Assembly (NCBI GenBank): GCA_036768485.1
Contig: JAVLUZ010000154.1
Span: 27,725,103-27,789,102 of the forward strand
Origin: Mermis nigrescens
Taxonomy: Eukaryota; Nematoda; Enoplea; Mermithida; Mermithidae
Direction of reading: 5' to 3'
Length of the DNA: 64,000 nucleotides
A program made the translations under genes and the position numbers. The notes below the pieces were generated by a model, which worked only from the letters and a program-made list of their open reading frames with translations, was not told the DNA's origin and did no database searches. Of the stretch, positions 1 through 10,859 are shown piece by piece (positions within the stretch are counted from its first letter, which is position 1; every line of letters begins with the position of its first letter).

Positions 1-199
1 AGTTTATTGATAAGCCAGTAGCTTCGAAATCTAACAGTTTTTATAAATCTAACATTAGGGAGCTTATAAAAATTTTTAAAGCTACTATTATGCAATAAGT
101 CAGTTTTTGCTACATTTCTGTCTATGTTCCCCTTTCTTTGACTAAATAAAAATTTCAAAGGAAATGCACCTAATAAAATTGAACAAAATATGGTCAAAA

Positions 200-395
200 G
201 TGACTATTCGACAGCGAAACATTGATACTGTCAGCCCTAAAATCGCAAAAACGCCCAACACAACAGATTTGTTTATGCTTAACTGGAAATTATGAGGGTT
301 AGCGACATTGTGCGGTGGTCAGCAATCATTAGGAGTCAAATTTCTGAACCCCATCGAGAACTTCTATGGCTTCAATACATAAATAAGCATATTGT
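200..395 (+). pseudogene. Possible Tc1-like transposase remnant
   Basis: Around 350-390 the + strand reads LNPIENFYG, close to the PDLNPIEN(F/L)WG signature that surrounds the last catalytic region of Tc1-family transposases. About 30 bases upstream, in a neighbouring frame, is WSA, where the family usually has W-P/S-A. A one-base frameshift and at least one stop separate the pieces, and no TIRs were found. If correct, this is a dead fragment of a cut-and-paste DNA transposase. The match is short, so chance resemblance remains possible. Confidence 0.35.
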
Positions 396-487
396 CACTT
401 AATTAGTAATTATGGCATATAATATGAATTATAGAATGATATTAACTACATTAACCAACTAGCAGAAGAAAGTAAATAAGGAATTAC

Positions 488-568
488 CGTAGTCAACAAT
501 CTTTTCAACCCTTCTACTTCGTCTTCTCCCGGATCGAGCTGACCTCCAGGCCTTAAATTACATGAAAC
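488..568 (-). CDS. NUDT21: Exon of cleavage factor Im 25 kDa subunit (NUDT21/CPSF5 homologue), Nudix core
   Basis: An 81-base exon encodes 27 residues in phase 0. They contain RPGGQLDPGEDEVEGLKRLL, which aligns closely with the L-P-G-G-E-L-N-P-G-E-D-E-V-E-G-L-K-R-L segment of animal NUDT21. NUDT21 is the RNA-binding Nudix-fold subunit of cleavage factor Im, which binds UGUA upstream of poly(A) sites in the nucleus and influences poly(A) site choice. The exon is bounded by an AG acceptor (569-570 on the + strand) and a GGTAAT donor (482-487). No other NUDT21 exon was recognised within the neighbouring kilobase, although downstream exons could lie before base 1. The segment is intact and keeps the Gly-Gly of the Nudix loop, unlike the second copy at 14931-15011. 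It could be part of a live gene or a dispersed fragment; the sequence alone does not decide. Confidence 0.7.
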
Positions 569-763
569 CTCTCTTGGAATTATGAGACAACAAGCAAATT
601 AGAAAAAATAAACCATCAAAGTCGCTTTGGAGACTAATAAAACTAATGCACAATGGATAAGAATGACAGTATTTGACAATGAAAATGGAAGAAAATTGAG
701 GGAACTTTAGAAATAAAATATTATTTACATTCCTTATTATTGAATAATTTAAGAATTATTAAT

Positions 764-1990
<1,227 letters not shown>

Positions 1991-1999
1991 TTTTGAATG

Positions 2000-2393
2000 G
2001 TGTTTTCAACCCCTCCTTATATAAAAAAGTTTGAACCCCCTACAGAAATTTTTCACTCCCTCAGAAATTTTTTACTTCCCGAAATTTGCATTCTCCAAAA
2101 GTTTCCTGAATTTTTCGAAAAATTAGCTGAAAAGGTGTTTCAGCCTTTTTAGCCATCTATGTATTTGCTCAAAAGTGCAAGATTTTCGGCGCTTTGCGCC
2201 ACATACTCATTTTTTGTCCATATTTAGTTCAATTTGTTCGATTTTTTATTTTTTTTTCAAAATTTTAATGTTTTTATGATCTAGAAAGATAGAGCATTGT
2301 CAGAAACGCCGAAAACAATGTTTTCACGCGTACGGATCATTTTTTAGGTCCGAAAAGGGCACTATAAAATTTCAACCCTCCCAGAATTCCTAT
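2000..2393 (-). repeat. Copy of the CATGCACAGCATGG-ended dispersed repeat
   Basis: This stretch is a reverse-oriented, diverged relative of the repeats at 3293-3943 and 4650-5040. It shares the AGAAAGATAGAGCATNGTCAG block (about 2282-2302), the aaaa-gtgcaagattttcGGCGCTTTGCGCC block with the hairpin at 2188-2200, and the run of CCCTCAGAAATTTT-like words. It is non-coding and is interrupted at its right end by the short MITE at 2394-2542. Confidence 0.7.
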
Positions 2394-2542
2394 CACTGTT
2401 TTTTTGTACGAAAACTTCGATTTTTTCGTGCAATAAAAAATCGGCCAAAAACTGCCTACACTTTGTGTACAATGTTGTAAAAAGATCATTCTAAATATCC
2501 TTGTACGAGCTTCAAAATCTTTGTCCCGTGCAAAAAACACCG
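2394..2542. mobile_element. Short hAT-type MITE with perfect 8-base target duplication
   Basis: A 149-base element starts CACTGTTTTTTTGTAC and ends GTGCAAAAAACACCG, which are imperfect terminal inverted repeats. It is flanked on both sides by ATTCCTAT (2386-2393 and 2543-2550), a perfect 8-base target-site duplication as expected for hAT transposases. It is the shortest member of the TTTGTAC family that recurs at 8474, 13632, 16231, 43513, 52762 and 62993. It codes for nothing and would need a transposase in trans. Confidence 0.85.
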
Positions 2543-2550
2543 ATTCCTAT

Positions 2551-3292
2551 ACTTTGCGTGTCTGCACATCATCCATTATGTATGCACATATATTGCCAAC
2601 GATTGGGTTTGACCGTAGTCTGATTTGAACAAAAGTTTTTGAGACCGTCTTTGCACGCGCGTAAAGATTTTTGGAGACAAGAAGAGTAAAGTAAAAATGT
2701 CAGAAATGTTCAGAAACTGAATTGGTAAGTATCTATTCTGTGTTCCTTTATGATGCCCAAAATTGGGGTTTAAAAGACAAAATGTCACAAAATATGCCGA
2801 TGCTGCAGTTCTTTTTATAAGCACCAGCATTGAGTTTAGAAGCCTAAATCAGGCAAAATGTTTTAGTACTCCACATAAATTTTGAAATTCAACGGACTGT
2901 TCGTTAGTAAGTCCAAAGTTTATTTGAACATTATCGTGAAAATGTGAAAATTGTTTCAAAGCGCTTTGACCCTTTTCTATTTTGTCTCTTAACAAAGCTT
3001 TAGAATAATGTTTCATGCGGTAATAATGGCGAATGTTTATGCACGTACTCGTGCCAATTCATTTTAAACTATATTTTATGTAAAATCTACAAATTCCATG
3101 CGAAAACGGTAAGAAACCATTGACAAATTCGGGCCCTCTTCGCCGAATTTTTTTTTTTTGAATTTTTGTCAGAAGCCCAGAAACTGCCTACGAGTACACT
3201 ATTTGAAGGTCAAAAACGCCGATTCAGAACGCATCGCTTTGTACATGTATATACTAGGGGCCATTGTATAAAAAAATAAACATTGGTCCCGC
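2551..3292. other. Stretch without recognised gene
   Basis: AT-rich sequence with short reading frames that show no recognisable family. No splice-bounded conserved exon, RNA gene or clear transposon end was seen. Confidence 0.5.
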
Positions 3293-3943
3293 CCAGACAT
3301 GCACAGCATAAGAATTATGTGTGGGGGAATTTGAAATTTCAAAGCGCCTTTTTCGGACTCAAAAATGGTATACGCATCAAAAACATCGTTTTTCGGTGTT
3401 TCTAGCGATGTCCTCTATCTTCTGGAGCATTGGAACATAAAAAATTTCAAAAAATGATAATAAATTCCAAATAACTTGAAGAAAAAATTTATGGCGCGAA
3501 GCGCTGAGAAACTTTTGAAAAATCGCGAAATCTGGAGGAGTGAAAAATTAGCGGGGGTGAAAACCCAAGATCACGTATAACCCTGCCATACATGATCTTG
3601 GGGTTCCCCTCAGAAAATTCCCCGCCCCAGAATTCGCGATTCCTCAAAAGTATCCAGAAATGTCCTCAAAATTTTCAGATAACCTGTTTTTTAAGCGTTT
3701 TTAGCTATCTATTTGCTTGAAAGTGTCAAATTTTCGGGCTCATGTTTTAAGTACAATTTATTAGATTTATTCGATTTTTTCTATTTTTTCGACATTTTTT
3801 AATTTTTATGCTCTAGAAAGATAGAGCATCGTCAGAAACGACGAAAAAAGATGTTTTTTAAGGCGTACCCACTATTTTTAGGCCCAAAAAGGCACTTTTA
3901 AATATCACATCCCCTCAAGAATTCCCATGCTGTGCATGTCTGG
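3293..3943. mobile_element. Palindromic (foldback-like) element with CCAGACATGCACAGCAT ends
   Basis: The left end (3293 on) begins CCAGACATGCACAGCAT and the right end (to 3943) finishes ATGCTGTGCATGTCTGG, so the termini are perfect inverted repeats. The two halves are inverted, diverged copies of the same roughly 300-base unit: both carry the block around AGAGCAT and the block that reads 'caaaaacatcgttttt' or its complement. The halves meet near 3590. The element is non-coding. It is a head-to-head dimer of the dispersed unit also present at about 2000, 4650, 42610, 42975 and 59610. Confidence 0.75.
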
Positions 3944-4019
3944 ACCCCGCCCCTTTTGATTCGCTATTGACGAAGCCAGACATGGACAAAGGTCGGTCTT
4001 CCCATTGATAACTGCTGTC

Positions 4020-4240
4020 CAATTTTTTGATTGATGGTCCTTTTACAAAGTGGTTATTTGGTTGGTTGGTTGCTTAGCGTTGATTGATTAATTATTGGTT
4101 ATTTGATACGTTATTGATTATTGGTTGGTTAGTCATTGGTTGATTCCTAGATTCATCTCCCTTTTTTCTAGTTGATTTATTGATTAGTCATTTTTGTGTA
4201 TTTCCATCATTTTTGTGTATTTCCATCATGTTTCTTCAAT
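4020..4240. repeat. TTGGTT/TTGATT low-complexity tract and a 21-base tandem duplication
   Basis: From 4060 to 4150 the sequence is a degenerate run of TTGGT, TTGAT and TTATTG words. At about 4190-4231 a 21-base unit ending TTTCCATCAT occurs twice in tandem. No coding sense is apparent. Confidence 0.7.
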
Positions 4241-4405
4241 TTTAATAGCATTTTGCAAAATTTTCCATTGATATTTGCAGGTCTTCCTATTGATACCGGT
4301 TTGTCCATGTATGGACGAACGTATACAAATTCAAGGGCAATCTAAACAGATTTTTTATTTTAAAGTTTTGCAATAATTGCTCGATAAACTGTGATTAAAT
4401 GCTTA

Positions 4406-5045
<640 letters not shown>

Positions 5046-5903
5046 ATCATATATGGTCGCAATGATGTAGAAAAGCTTTTGTTCATATATTTTTATATAA
5101 ACGTCAAAATATTTCGCGAAGGAAATAACACGCCGATAATTCCAAGCTCAAACTAGTATTTAAGGCCGAAATCATTTGAATCGAACAAGAATAAGTTTTA
5201 AGTGGAGTATTGTCGTTGAGGGCTTGCTTGCCCACATAATTTTAAAGACTATCGACAAGAACAACTGATATCTATCCCATAACTAGTTTAAGGTCACAAT
5301 TCTTTTAAAACTGTTAGCTTCCGATCCCTACACAAACGAGCAATAACATTTATGTGAGGACCTAATCATATAAAGAAACCAATTCCTTTTCCACAATTTT
5401 TCTCGAAAGATTAGGCATTAAATTACTTTTAAAAAATTTTAAAACATTTTTTATGGATATTGAAGACGTCTGTTTTGGCTGCCACTTCTTTTTCTAATGT
5501 CGCTCACTTAATGGAAACAATATGCATTCAAATCAATGTAGATGAGAAACACTTATTGCATAACCAAGTCATGCTTCATTTAGAAAATAAAAATGGATCG
5601 TGAATTGAAATAATAGGAAATCATCAATAAGACGAAATAAAAAAGAAAAAGAGTGAAGACAAGGAAGGAAGGAAAGGAGAAATAGAATAAAATTTAAATA
5701 CGGAAAAAATAAATAATAAATAGAAAAATTTAATAAATAAATGAATAAAATCAAAAAAAGGAAAATTTCTCTGATGCAGAAAAGTAATTTGCCAAATATG
5801 TATGTACAAACAGCTTACAAAACACGCTTCTCGCTTGTCACAGATGCATCTTGATGGGACAGAGATCATCAAAGCATATCGATGAAGTAAACGAAAAGTC
5901 TTA
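5046..5903. other. Stretch without recognised gene
   Basis: AT-rich, with a purine-rich GGAAGGAAGG tract near 5665 and A/T runs. Nothing recognisable as an exon or RNA gene. It ends at the TA (5902-5903) that flanks the mariner element. Confidence 0.5.
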
Positions 5904-7285
5904 CGAAGTTCACTCCACAAGTCTTGAGCCTTTGAGTCAATTTTATTAATAAATTGACCAAATTTTCACAGTTCCTCAAATACTCTCCATTTGCATTTAT
6001 GCGAAGTTCCATTCGATAAAACCAATTTTCAAAGCAGCTACAGTAATCCACGTGTGATATGCCAGCGGGCAAATGTTTGAATGCAGAAACAGCACTGTCT
6101 TTCGATTCAAACCAGATTCCCTTCAGCTTGTTTTTAATTTTGGAAACAAAAAAGTCACAAAGTGCCAGGTCAGATGAGTAAGGCGAATATAGCAACAATT
6201 GAATGTCCATCTGATTCAAAGAGTCAATTGTTCTTGCCACTGTATGTGCACTCGCATAGTTGTGGCACAAAAAACGATTCACGAATCTTGAAATTTGGAC
6301 AAAATTTTCGCATGTTGCCACTGTATGTGCACTCGCATAGTTGTGGCACAAAAACGATTCACGAATCTTGAAATTTGGACAAAATTTTCGCATGTTTGCA
6401 GTGACTGTAGGCAGAACTGTCTCACAGTACTACTTCGGCGGAACAGTTTTTAGTTCAACAATCGATGCAACTGTATCAATCTGGCGGAAGAAAACTTCAA
6501 TCATTTGCTTGCCAACACTTCGATTTCTCATCAGACACGTAGCTGGCCGTCCTATTTTGGGGGGACCAGCACCAGTTTTTGGGGGACTAAGCCCAAAAAG
6601 GCCAAAAATAGCACAAAATAACGTTTAAAAAGTCCTATTTTTCAGATTTTTCTGCATTTGGGGAAGGGGGTTCGAACCCCTATTCCCCCCAGAAATAAGT
6701 GCCTGCTTCTCACAACCTTTGTTGGACGCGCTTCACTCATCAAGCATGCAGACAGTCGACTGGAGCTTGGATTCAGGGTTGAACTGATGAATCCATATTT
6801 CATCACCAGTAATAATTTCAAAACTGCATTAGAACGTCAACTGTCAAATTTCTCGAGCATGAAAAGACACCTTTCAATGCGGCGCTGTTTCTGCACATCA
6901 GCAAGCAAATGTGGTATCCAGTGACTTGCAAGCTTTTTACCTACTAGGGTATGGTGACGGGTGCGATTAATTGTTCCCTCAAAATAGCCTGTTTCTTGCG
7001 CTATCTCTTGATATATGATTCGACTGTCCTTCTTAATCAATTAAGCTACGCAATCGCATTTTCCTCAGTGTTGATTTCTAAGTGATGACCGGGTCGTAGG
7101 TCATCTTTGAGTGACCATTTACCTCGCTAAAAAAGTTTATACTAGCGTTTAATAGTAGCGAAAGACGAAGCTTGACCACCAAGGCAACTGGACAAATTTT
7201 CAGCACAAACGGATCATAATTGGCCAAGTTTCAAGGCAAAAAGTATCATGGCCCGAAAATGTTCGTTTGAAAGATTTTTGCACAT
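5869..7285 (-). pseudogene. Mariner-family transposase pseudogene
   Basis: Reading 7285 to 5869 on the - strand, pieces of a mariner transposase follow in order across several frames: an N-terminal EHFRAMI segment; ATIKR and WSLKDDLRPG from the helix-turn-helix linker; RIIYQEIAQETG and KQRRIERCLFMLEKF from the second DNA-binding helix; then ITGDEIW (6793-6813) with the first catalytic Asp. Next come SVGKQMIEVFF and CHNYASAHTVA, and finally YSSDLALCDFF with the third catalytic Asp. The second catalytic position, normally H-H-D-N-A, reads C-H-N-Y-A, so its Asp is lost. In-frame stops and frameshifts occur throughout. The CHNYASAH region is duplicated in tandem (6234-6314 and 6315-6394, period 81). 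The transposase cannot be active. Confidence 0.9.
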
Positions 7286-7461
7286 TTCTTAAAGTATCGA
7301 AATTCGATGAACTCAAATCAACCCTGCACAGCTTATTGACAAGCTATCAATCTGATGTTTTGAACATAAGCTATTGGATGTATGGTTACCAAAAAAAGAG
7401 TAAAATAAACAATGTAAACTAAAGATTGACTCGCAGGCTCAAGACTTCGGAGTGACCCCCG
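5904..7461 (-). mobile_element. Degenerate mariner element, both TIRs and TA target duplication
   Basis: The left end starts CGAAGTTCACTCCACAAG (5904) and the reverse complement of the right end (7461) starts CGGGGGTCACTCCGAAG. Both continue with CTTGAGCCT and GAGTCAAT, giving TIRs of about 40 bases. TA flanks each end (5902-5903 and 7462-7463). The interior encodes a broken mariner transposase on the - strand. At 1.56 kb it is longer than a usual mariner of about 1.3 kb. The excess is explained by an 81-base tandem duplication and an insertion of about 150 bases at 6550-6698. Confidence 0.9.
6550..6698. mobile_element. Small insertion inside the mariner pseudogene
   Basis: About 150 bases interrupt transposase homology between the ITGDEIW segment and the RSVGKQMIEVFF segment. 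The insert has weakly inverted ends (cctattttgggggg near 6551; ccccccagaaataag near 6685) and contains the palindrome GGGGGTTCGAACCCC (6666-6680). It is non-coding and probably a tiny MITE that landed after the mariner. No target duplication was identified with confidence. Confidence 0.5.
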
Positions 7462-7469
7462 TACATAAT

Positions 7470-8473
7470 TAGTTACACATTACAGCTTTCTGAATCATGT
7501 ATATATGGTCTCACCAGGGAGGGGTAAAGCGACTTTCTTTGGGAGTGAGCGTGGGAATAAATGAGTCAAAATTTTGTTAGGTATAATTTCAAACTGCGAC
7601 ACTTCATTCGTAGTATTTTGTCCTTCACGAAAATCTGTGGTTAAATTTATATCAAAATAAAAAATAAATGGAAGTATCCGTAGAATCATTATTTTCGTTA
7701 ATTTAGGCTCAAGCGCGGCCAAAAAATGTCATTTTTTATAGCTTATCAGGAGAGAATTAAATTTTTTTGAAAAGTTTGAATTTTATGACCTTAACGGATA
7801 GAGCATCTTCCCAAACATCAGAAAATGCACTTCATTCGGCGCCCCGGCGAACATATCCCTGAATATAGGGTCACCAAGTTCGGACCGCCCCCTCTTTAAA
7901 AAAATCCTGATATATATTTACAGTCTACTGCTCGAAAAACAAGTTTATGTACTTTATGAAATTATACTGTTAGACGTCGTTTGACGCTTTTCCATGATTT
8001 CAGCAATAGTTTTCGGTTCGAAATGGCCTGGGGAGGGGGATATGCTTTTCGAAAGTCCTACAACCCCATTGTGCAAGTATGAATACGTTGTTCCCTCACA
8101 CTGTAGTGATATGGGATTAAAAAACAATGTGCGAAAAAGCGGTAGGTACTGAAAGTGAAAAATAAAATATGCAGTGCAGAATGAGTCAAAATAGTCAAGG
8201 AACATCACTTACAGATTTATAGTTCGATTTAGCGTAACAGACGCAAGAGCATCATTGTTCAATCTTCCAGCTATGACACCTTGATTCGGGACATTTCGTG
8301 GCCAACCAGCTTTTCCCGTCGTTGACATTGTGATAAATGGCAAAAATAGCCTTGCGGTTAAACCGAAAAAATAAGCAGGAAAAAATTATTTAATAAATGA
8401 CTAAAAGTTAAAACTGGTACTTACACCTGAACAAAGAGCACCAATTTAATCCAATATGTCCTTGAGTGGGAAC
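7470..8473. repeat. Decayed repeats, including relative of 14470-14640
   Basis: At 7920-8110 the sequence is collinear with 14470-14640: CTCGAAAAA, an ATTATACTG block, GTTTGACGC/GTTTGGCGC, AAATGGCCTG and GGGGATATGC. At 7760-7830 it shares a 'gaattttatgacctta-cggatagagcat' block with 9770-9800. No gene was recognised. Confidence 0.6.
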
Positions 8474-8875
8474 CACTGTTTTTTTGTACAAGGTTCGTTT
8501 GTACATGTACAAAGATTTTGTACGCACAAATTTTAGCGTACTATAATATGGTACGGTAGCGATTTTAGCGTGGTAAACAGAGTTGTTTGACCTTTCGTAG
8601 TGTATTTTAGATAATTGATGGGTTTCTGAGGGCAAAAATCACTAAGAATCGTCTTAAAACGGCGCGAAGCGCCGGAAAATTCGACATTTTTCCATTCTGA
8701 GTGCAATTTCTACCATTATAAAGATTTATAGAACACTCAATTACTCATTTCGGCGCGAAGCGCCGAAAATTTCTGCGAATTTCAGTCTTCCCAAAAATCT
8801 TTGTACATGTACAAAGACGGTCCCGAAAAGTCTTTGTACATCGGGAAAAATCGTTGCCGAATACAAAAAATCGTG
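8474..8875 (+). mobile_element. hAT-type MITE, TTTGTAC family, short form (copy A)
   Basis: A 402-base element starts CACTGTTTTTTTGTAC and ends ATACAAAAAATCGTG. The flanking octamers GTGGGAAC and ATGGGAAC match at 7 of 8 bases, an almost intact target duplication. Inside, in order: palindrome TTTGTACATGTACAAA (8498-8513), a GTACTATAATATGGTAC near-palindrome (about 8540), two GC hairpins GGCGCGAAGCGCC (8661-8673 and 8752-8764, 91 bases apart), and a second copy of the 16-base palindrome (8800-8815). It is non-coding. Confidence 0.85.
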
Positions 8876-9140
8876 ATGGGAACACGGGCAACTCCTGGAA
8901 GAATATGCGAAGATAAACTAGTGCAGGTAGAGAAATGAGAGACAGGCACAAATATTTTAGAATTATATAACATCATCTATTTTTGATTCTATTACTCTAA
9001 CTAAAGCTTAAATTTCGCAATTTAGAGGGTACGGAAATAGTTTTTCAAAATTTTAGCAATTTTGATGAATTAAGGTCAATTTTTATACGCTGATCACGAA
9101 TAGATATGACATCCAGTTTGATCACAGACTAGTACCCAAT

Positions 9141-10170
9141 GAAGCCCGTATCCAGAATTTTGTTTCGGGTAGAGGGCCCGACCAAAACTATTCTAAAACA
9201 TAAGGAGGGACCAAAGGATGAATTTTAGTTGCTAATTTTTCTACCCGCATACCTAAGATATGGTGAGAATTTAACGGGAGCCATCTTTCTAGACTGAGGG
9301 GGTCTGGAGTGGCGCGTTTAAAAGCCGCCAGCGGGGCCCGGATAGACCCCGGAAAATTTTGTAAAAAAGCACTTTAACTTTGGGTCGTAAGAAAAAACCT
9401 TCACAAAAACAGCCAAATCGCAGTTCTGAATTCATCCTAAAAATTGTCAAAGTTCATCAGCGTTAATTTAAATCATCGCCGAAAAATTGTTTTCATGCTT
9501 GCTTCTTGAACAGGTCTCATTTTCTGCATAAAACCCAAGGCCGTACTTAGGGCGGGTAGGCCGCTCCCCTTATCCAGAAAAAAATTTTGAAAGGTAAGAT
9601 AATGCTTGGAAAGATGAAAAAATTACATGTCTTTGACAAAAAAATCTTCGAAATTTCGCGCTTCGCGCCACATAAGATGTATTCCCCATAATTTTAGCTC
9701 GAGCTCGACGAAAAAAGTGACACTTTTTATAGCATTTTTAAGTACGAAAAAATTTTTTTCTCTAAAATTTTGAATTTTATGACTTAATGGATAGAGCATG
9801 TCGAAAAATGTCTAAAAAATAGGGTTTTTACGAGCTATCCCGACGAATTCCCTTGATATAGACCAATTTATGTTGGGTCCGCCTCCGCCCTAGGCCATTT
9901 CTGGATACGGGCCTGATGAAACCTGTGAAGAACAGAAGACAGGGGCAAAATACGCTTTACGCTGTATAAAGACTAAAAATGGGGTGTTTAAACCGCGCGC
10001 TTAGGACTAAATAGACTCTGATTATAATTCAAAAATTCGGCGCGAAGCGCCGAAAATTATTTGCGATTTTTGATTAAAAAGGCAAAGGGGAGTGATGGAA
10101 AAAATTATTTTCTAATTTCATTTCGGGGGAAAATACGTGCCCCCTATCCCCCTGAATATGGGCCTGTACT
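9141..10170 (+). mobile_element. Decayed hAT-like element(s) with CCCGTATCCAG ends
   Basis: The left end GCCCGTATCCAGAATTTTG (9144 on), followed by a GGGTAGAGGGCCC run, is matched by an inverted GGATACGGGCC near 9903-9913 and a second, degenerate inverted end at 10150-10166 (gaatatgggcctg). The interior at 9298-9470 is related to 56360-56540 inside the hAT element in the LYST intron; shared words include GTCTGGAGTGGCGCG, AGCGGGGCCCGG and GGAAAATTTTGTAAAAAAGC. GC hairpins lie near 9659 and 10039. Target duplications are not convincing, so the exact ends are uncertain. No transposase frame remains. Confidence 0.6.
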
Positions 10171-10429
10171 CTAACTTTTCGAAAAATTCGAATGTTAATT
10201 TTTTAAATTTTCGATTTTTTCATTTCTTCCAATTTTTGTAGATTGTGCTTAATTTTTGGGACTGAAAGCCAAAATGAGCGTTTCTGTCAGTGCAACATTT
10301 AATGCCTAAAAGCCTTGCAGTCAGGTGAACAGTGATCATTTTAGCATCGTTTGTGTCGTGCTTACCTGTGTTTTACCTGTTTTCATTTCTTTGCAATAAT
10401 TTTTGACTTGACTTGACTGATTTTACGCT

Positions 10430-10856
10430 GTAAAAACATTAATTTCGAGATGAGGTAAACATTTTAGGCTTGGCTTGATTCACATTGTGAAAGATTTTTG
10501 TTTCAGATTCTATGCAAAAAATGAGATTTTTATGAAGCAAGGATGACAGCATTTTAACAACACCAAGAAGGCATTTATTGCAACGGCCAAGATTCGGCTG
10601 ATTTTTACACATGTAGACGTTACGACTTAAAGTGCTCTTTTTCAACATTTTCCGGTGTTCTGCCCCGGACCCCGCTGGGGGGGAGCTTGAGCGTGCCATT
10701 CCAGACCTAAAAGCGATAGTTTCCATTGGATTCTCAGCGTATCTGAGGTATTCGGAAGGCAAAATTTGCAAACTAAAATTAATCCTTTGATCTTATGTTT
10801 TGAAAAACAATTTTGGACGTGCCCCCCCCCGAAACAAAAATCCTGCAGGCCCATTC
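10430..10856 (-). mobile_element. hAT-like fragment with GGGCCTGCAGGATTTTTG end
   Basis: On the - strand, from 10856 downwards, the sequence begins GGGCCTGCAGGATTTTTG and then a G-rich run. That is the typical start of the hAT ends seen at 9144 and 55670. From 10720 to 10540 it carries the same GGTCTGGAATGGC...AGCGGGGTCCGGGGC block as 56350-56400. The other end is not evident. Overlapping small reading frames here have no recognisable family. Confidence 0.55.
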
Positions 10857-10859
10857 ACA

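Noticed and set aside
5624..5920. 98-codon frame on the - strand beside the mariner
   Set aside because: Phe/Leu/Ser-rich translation of a purine-rich tract; it also overlaps the mariner TIR.
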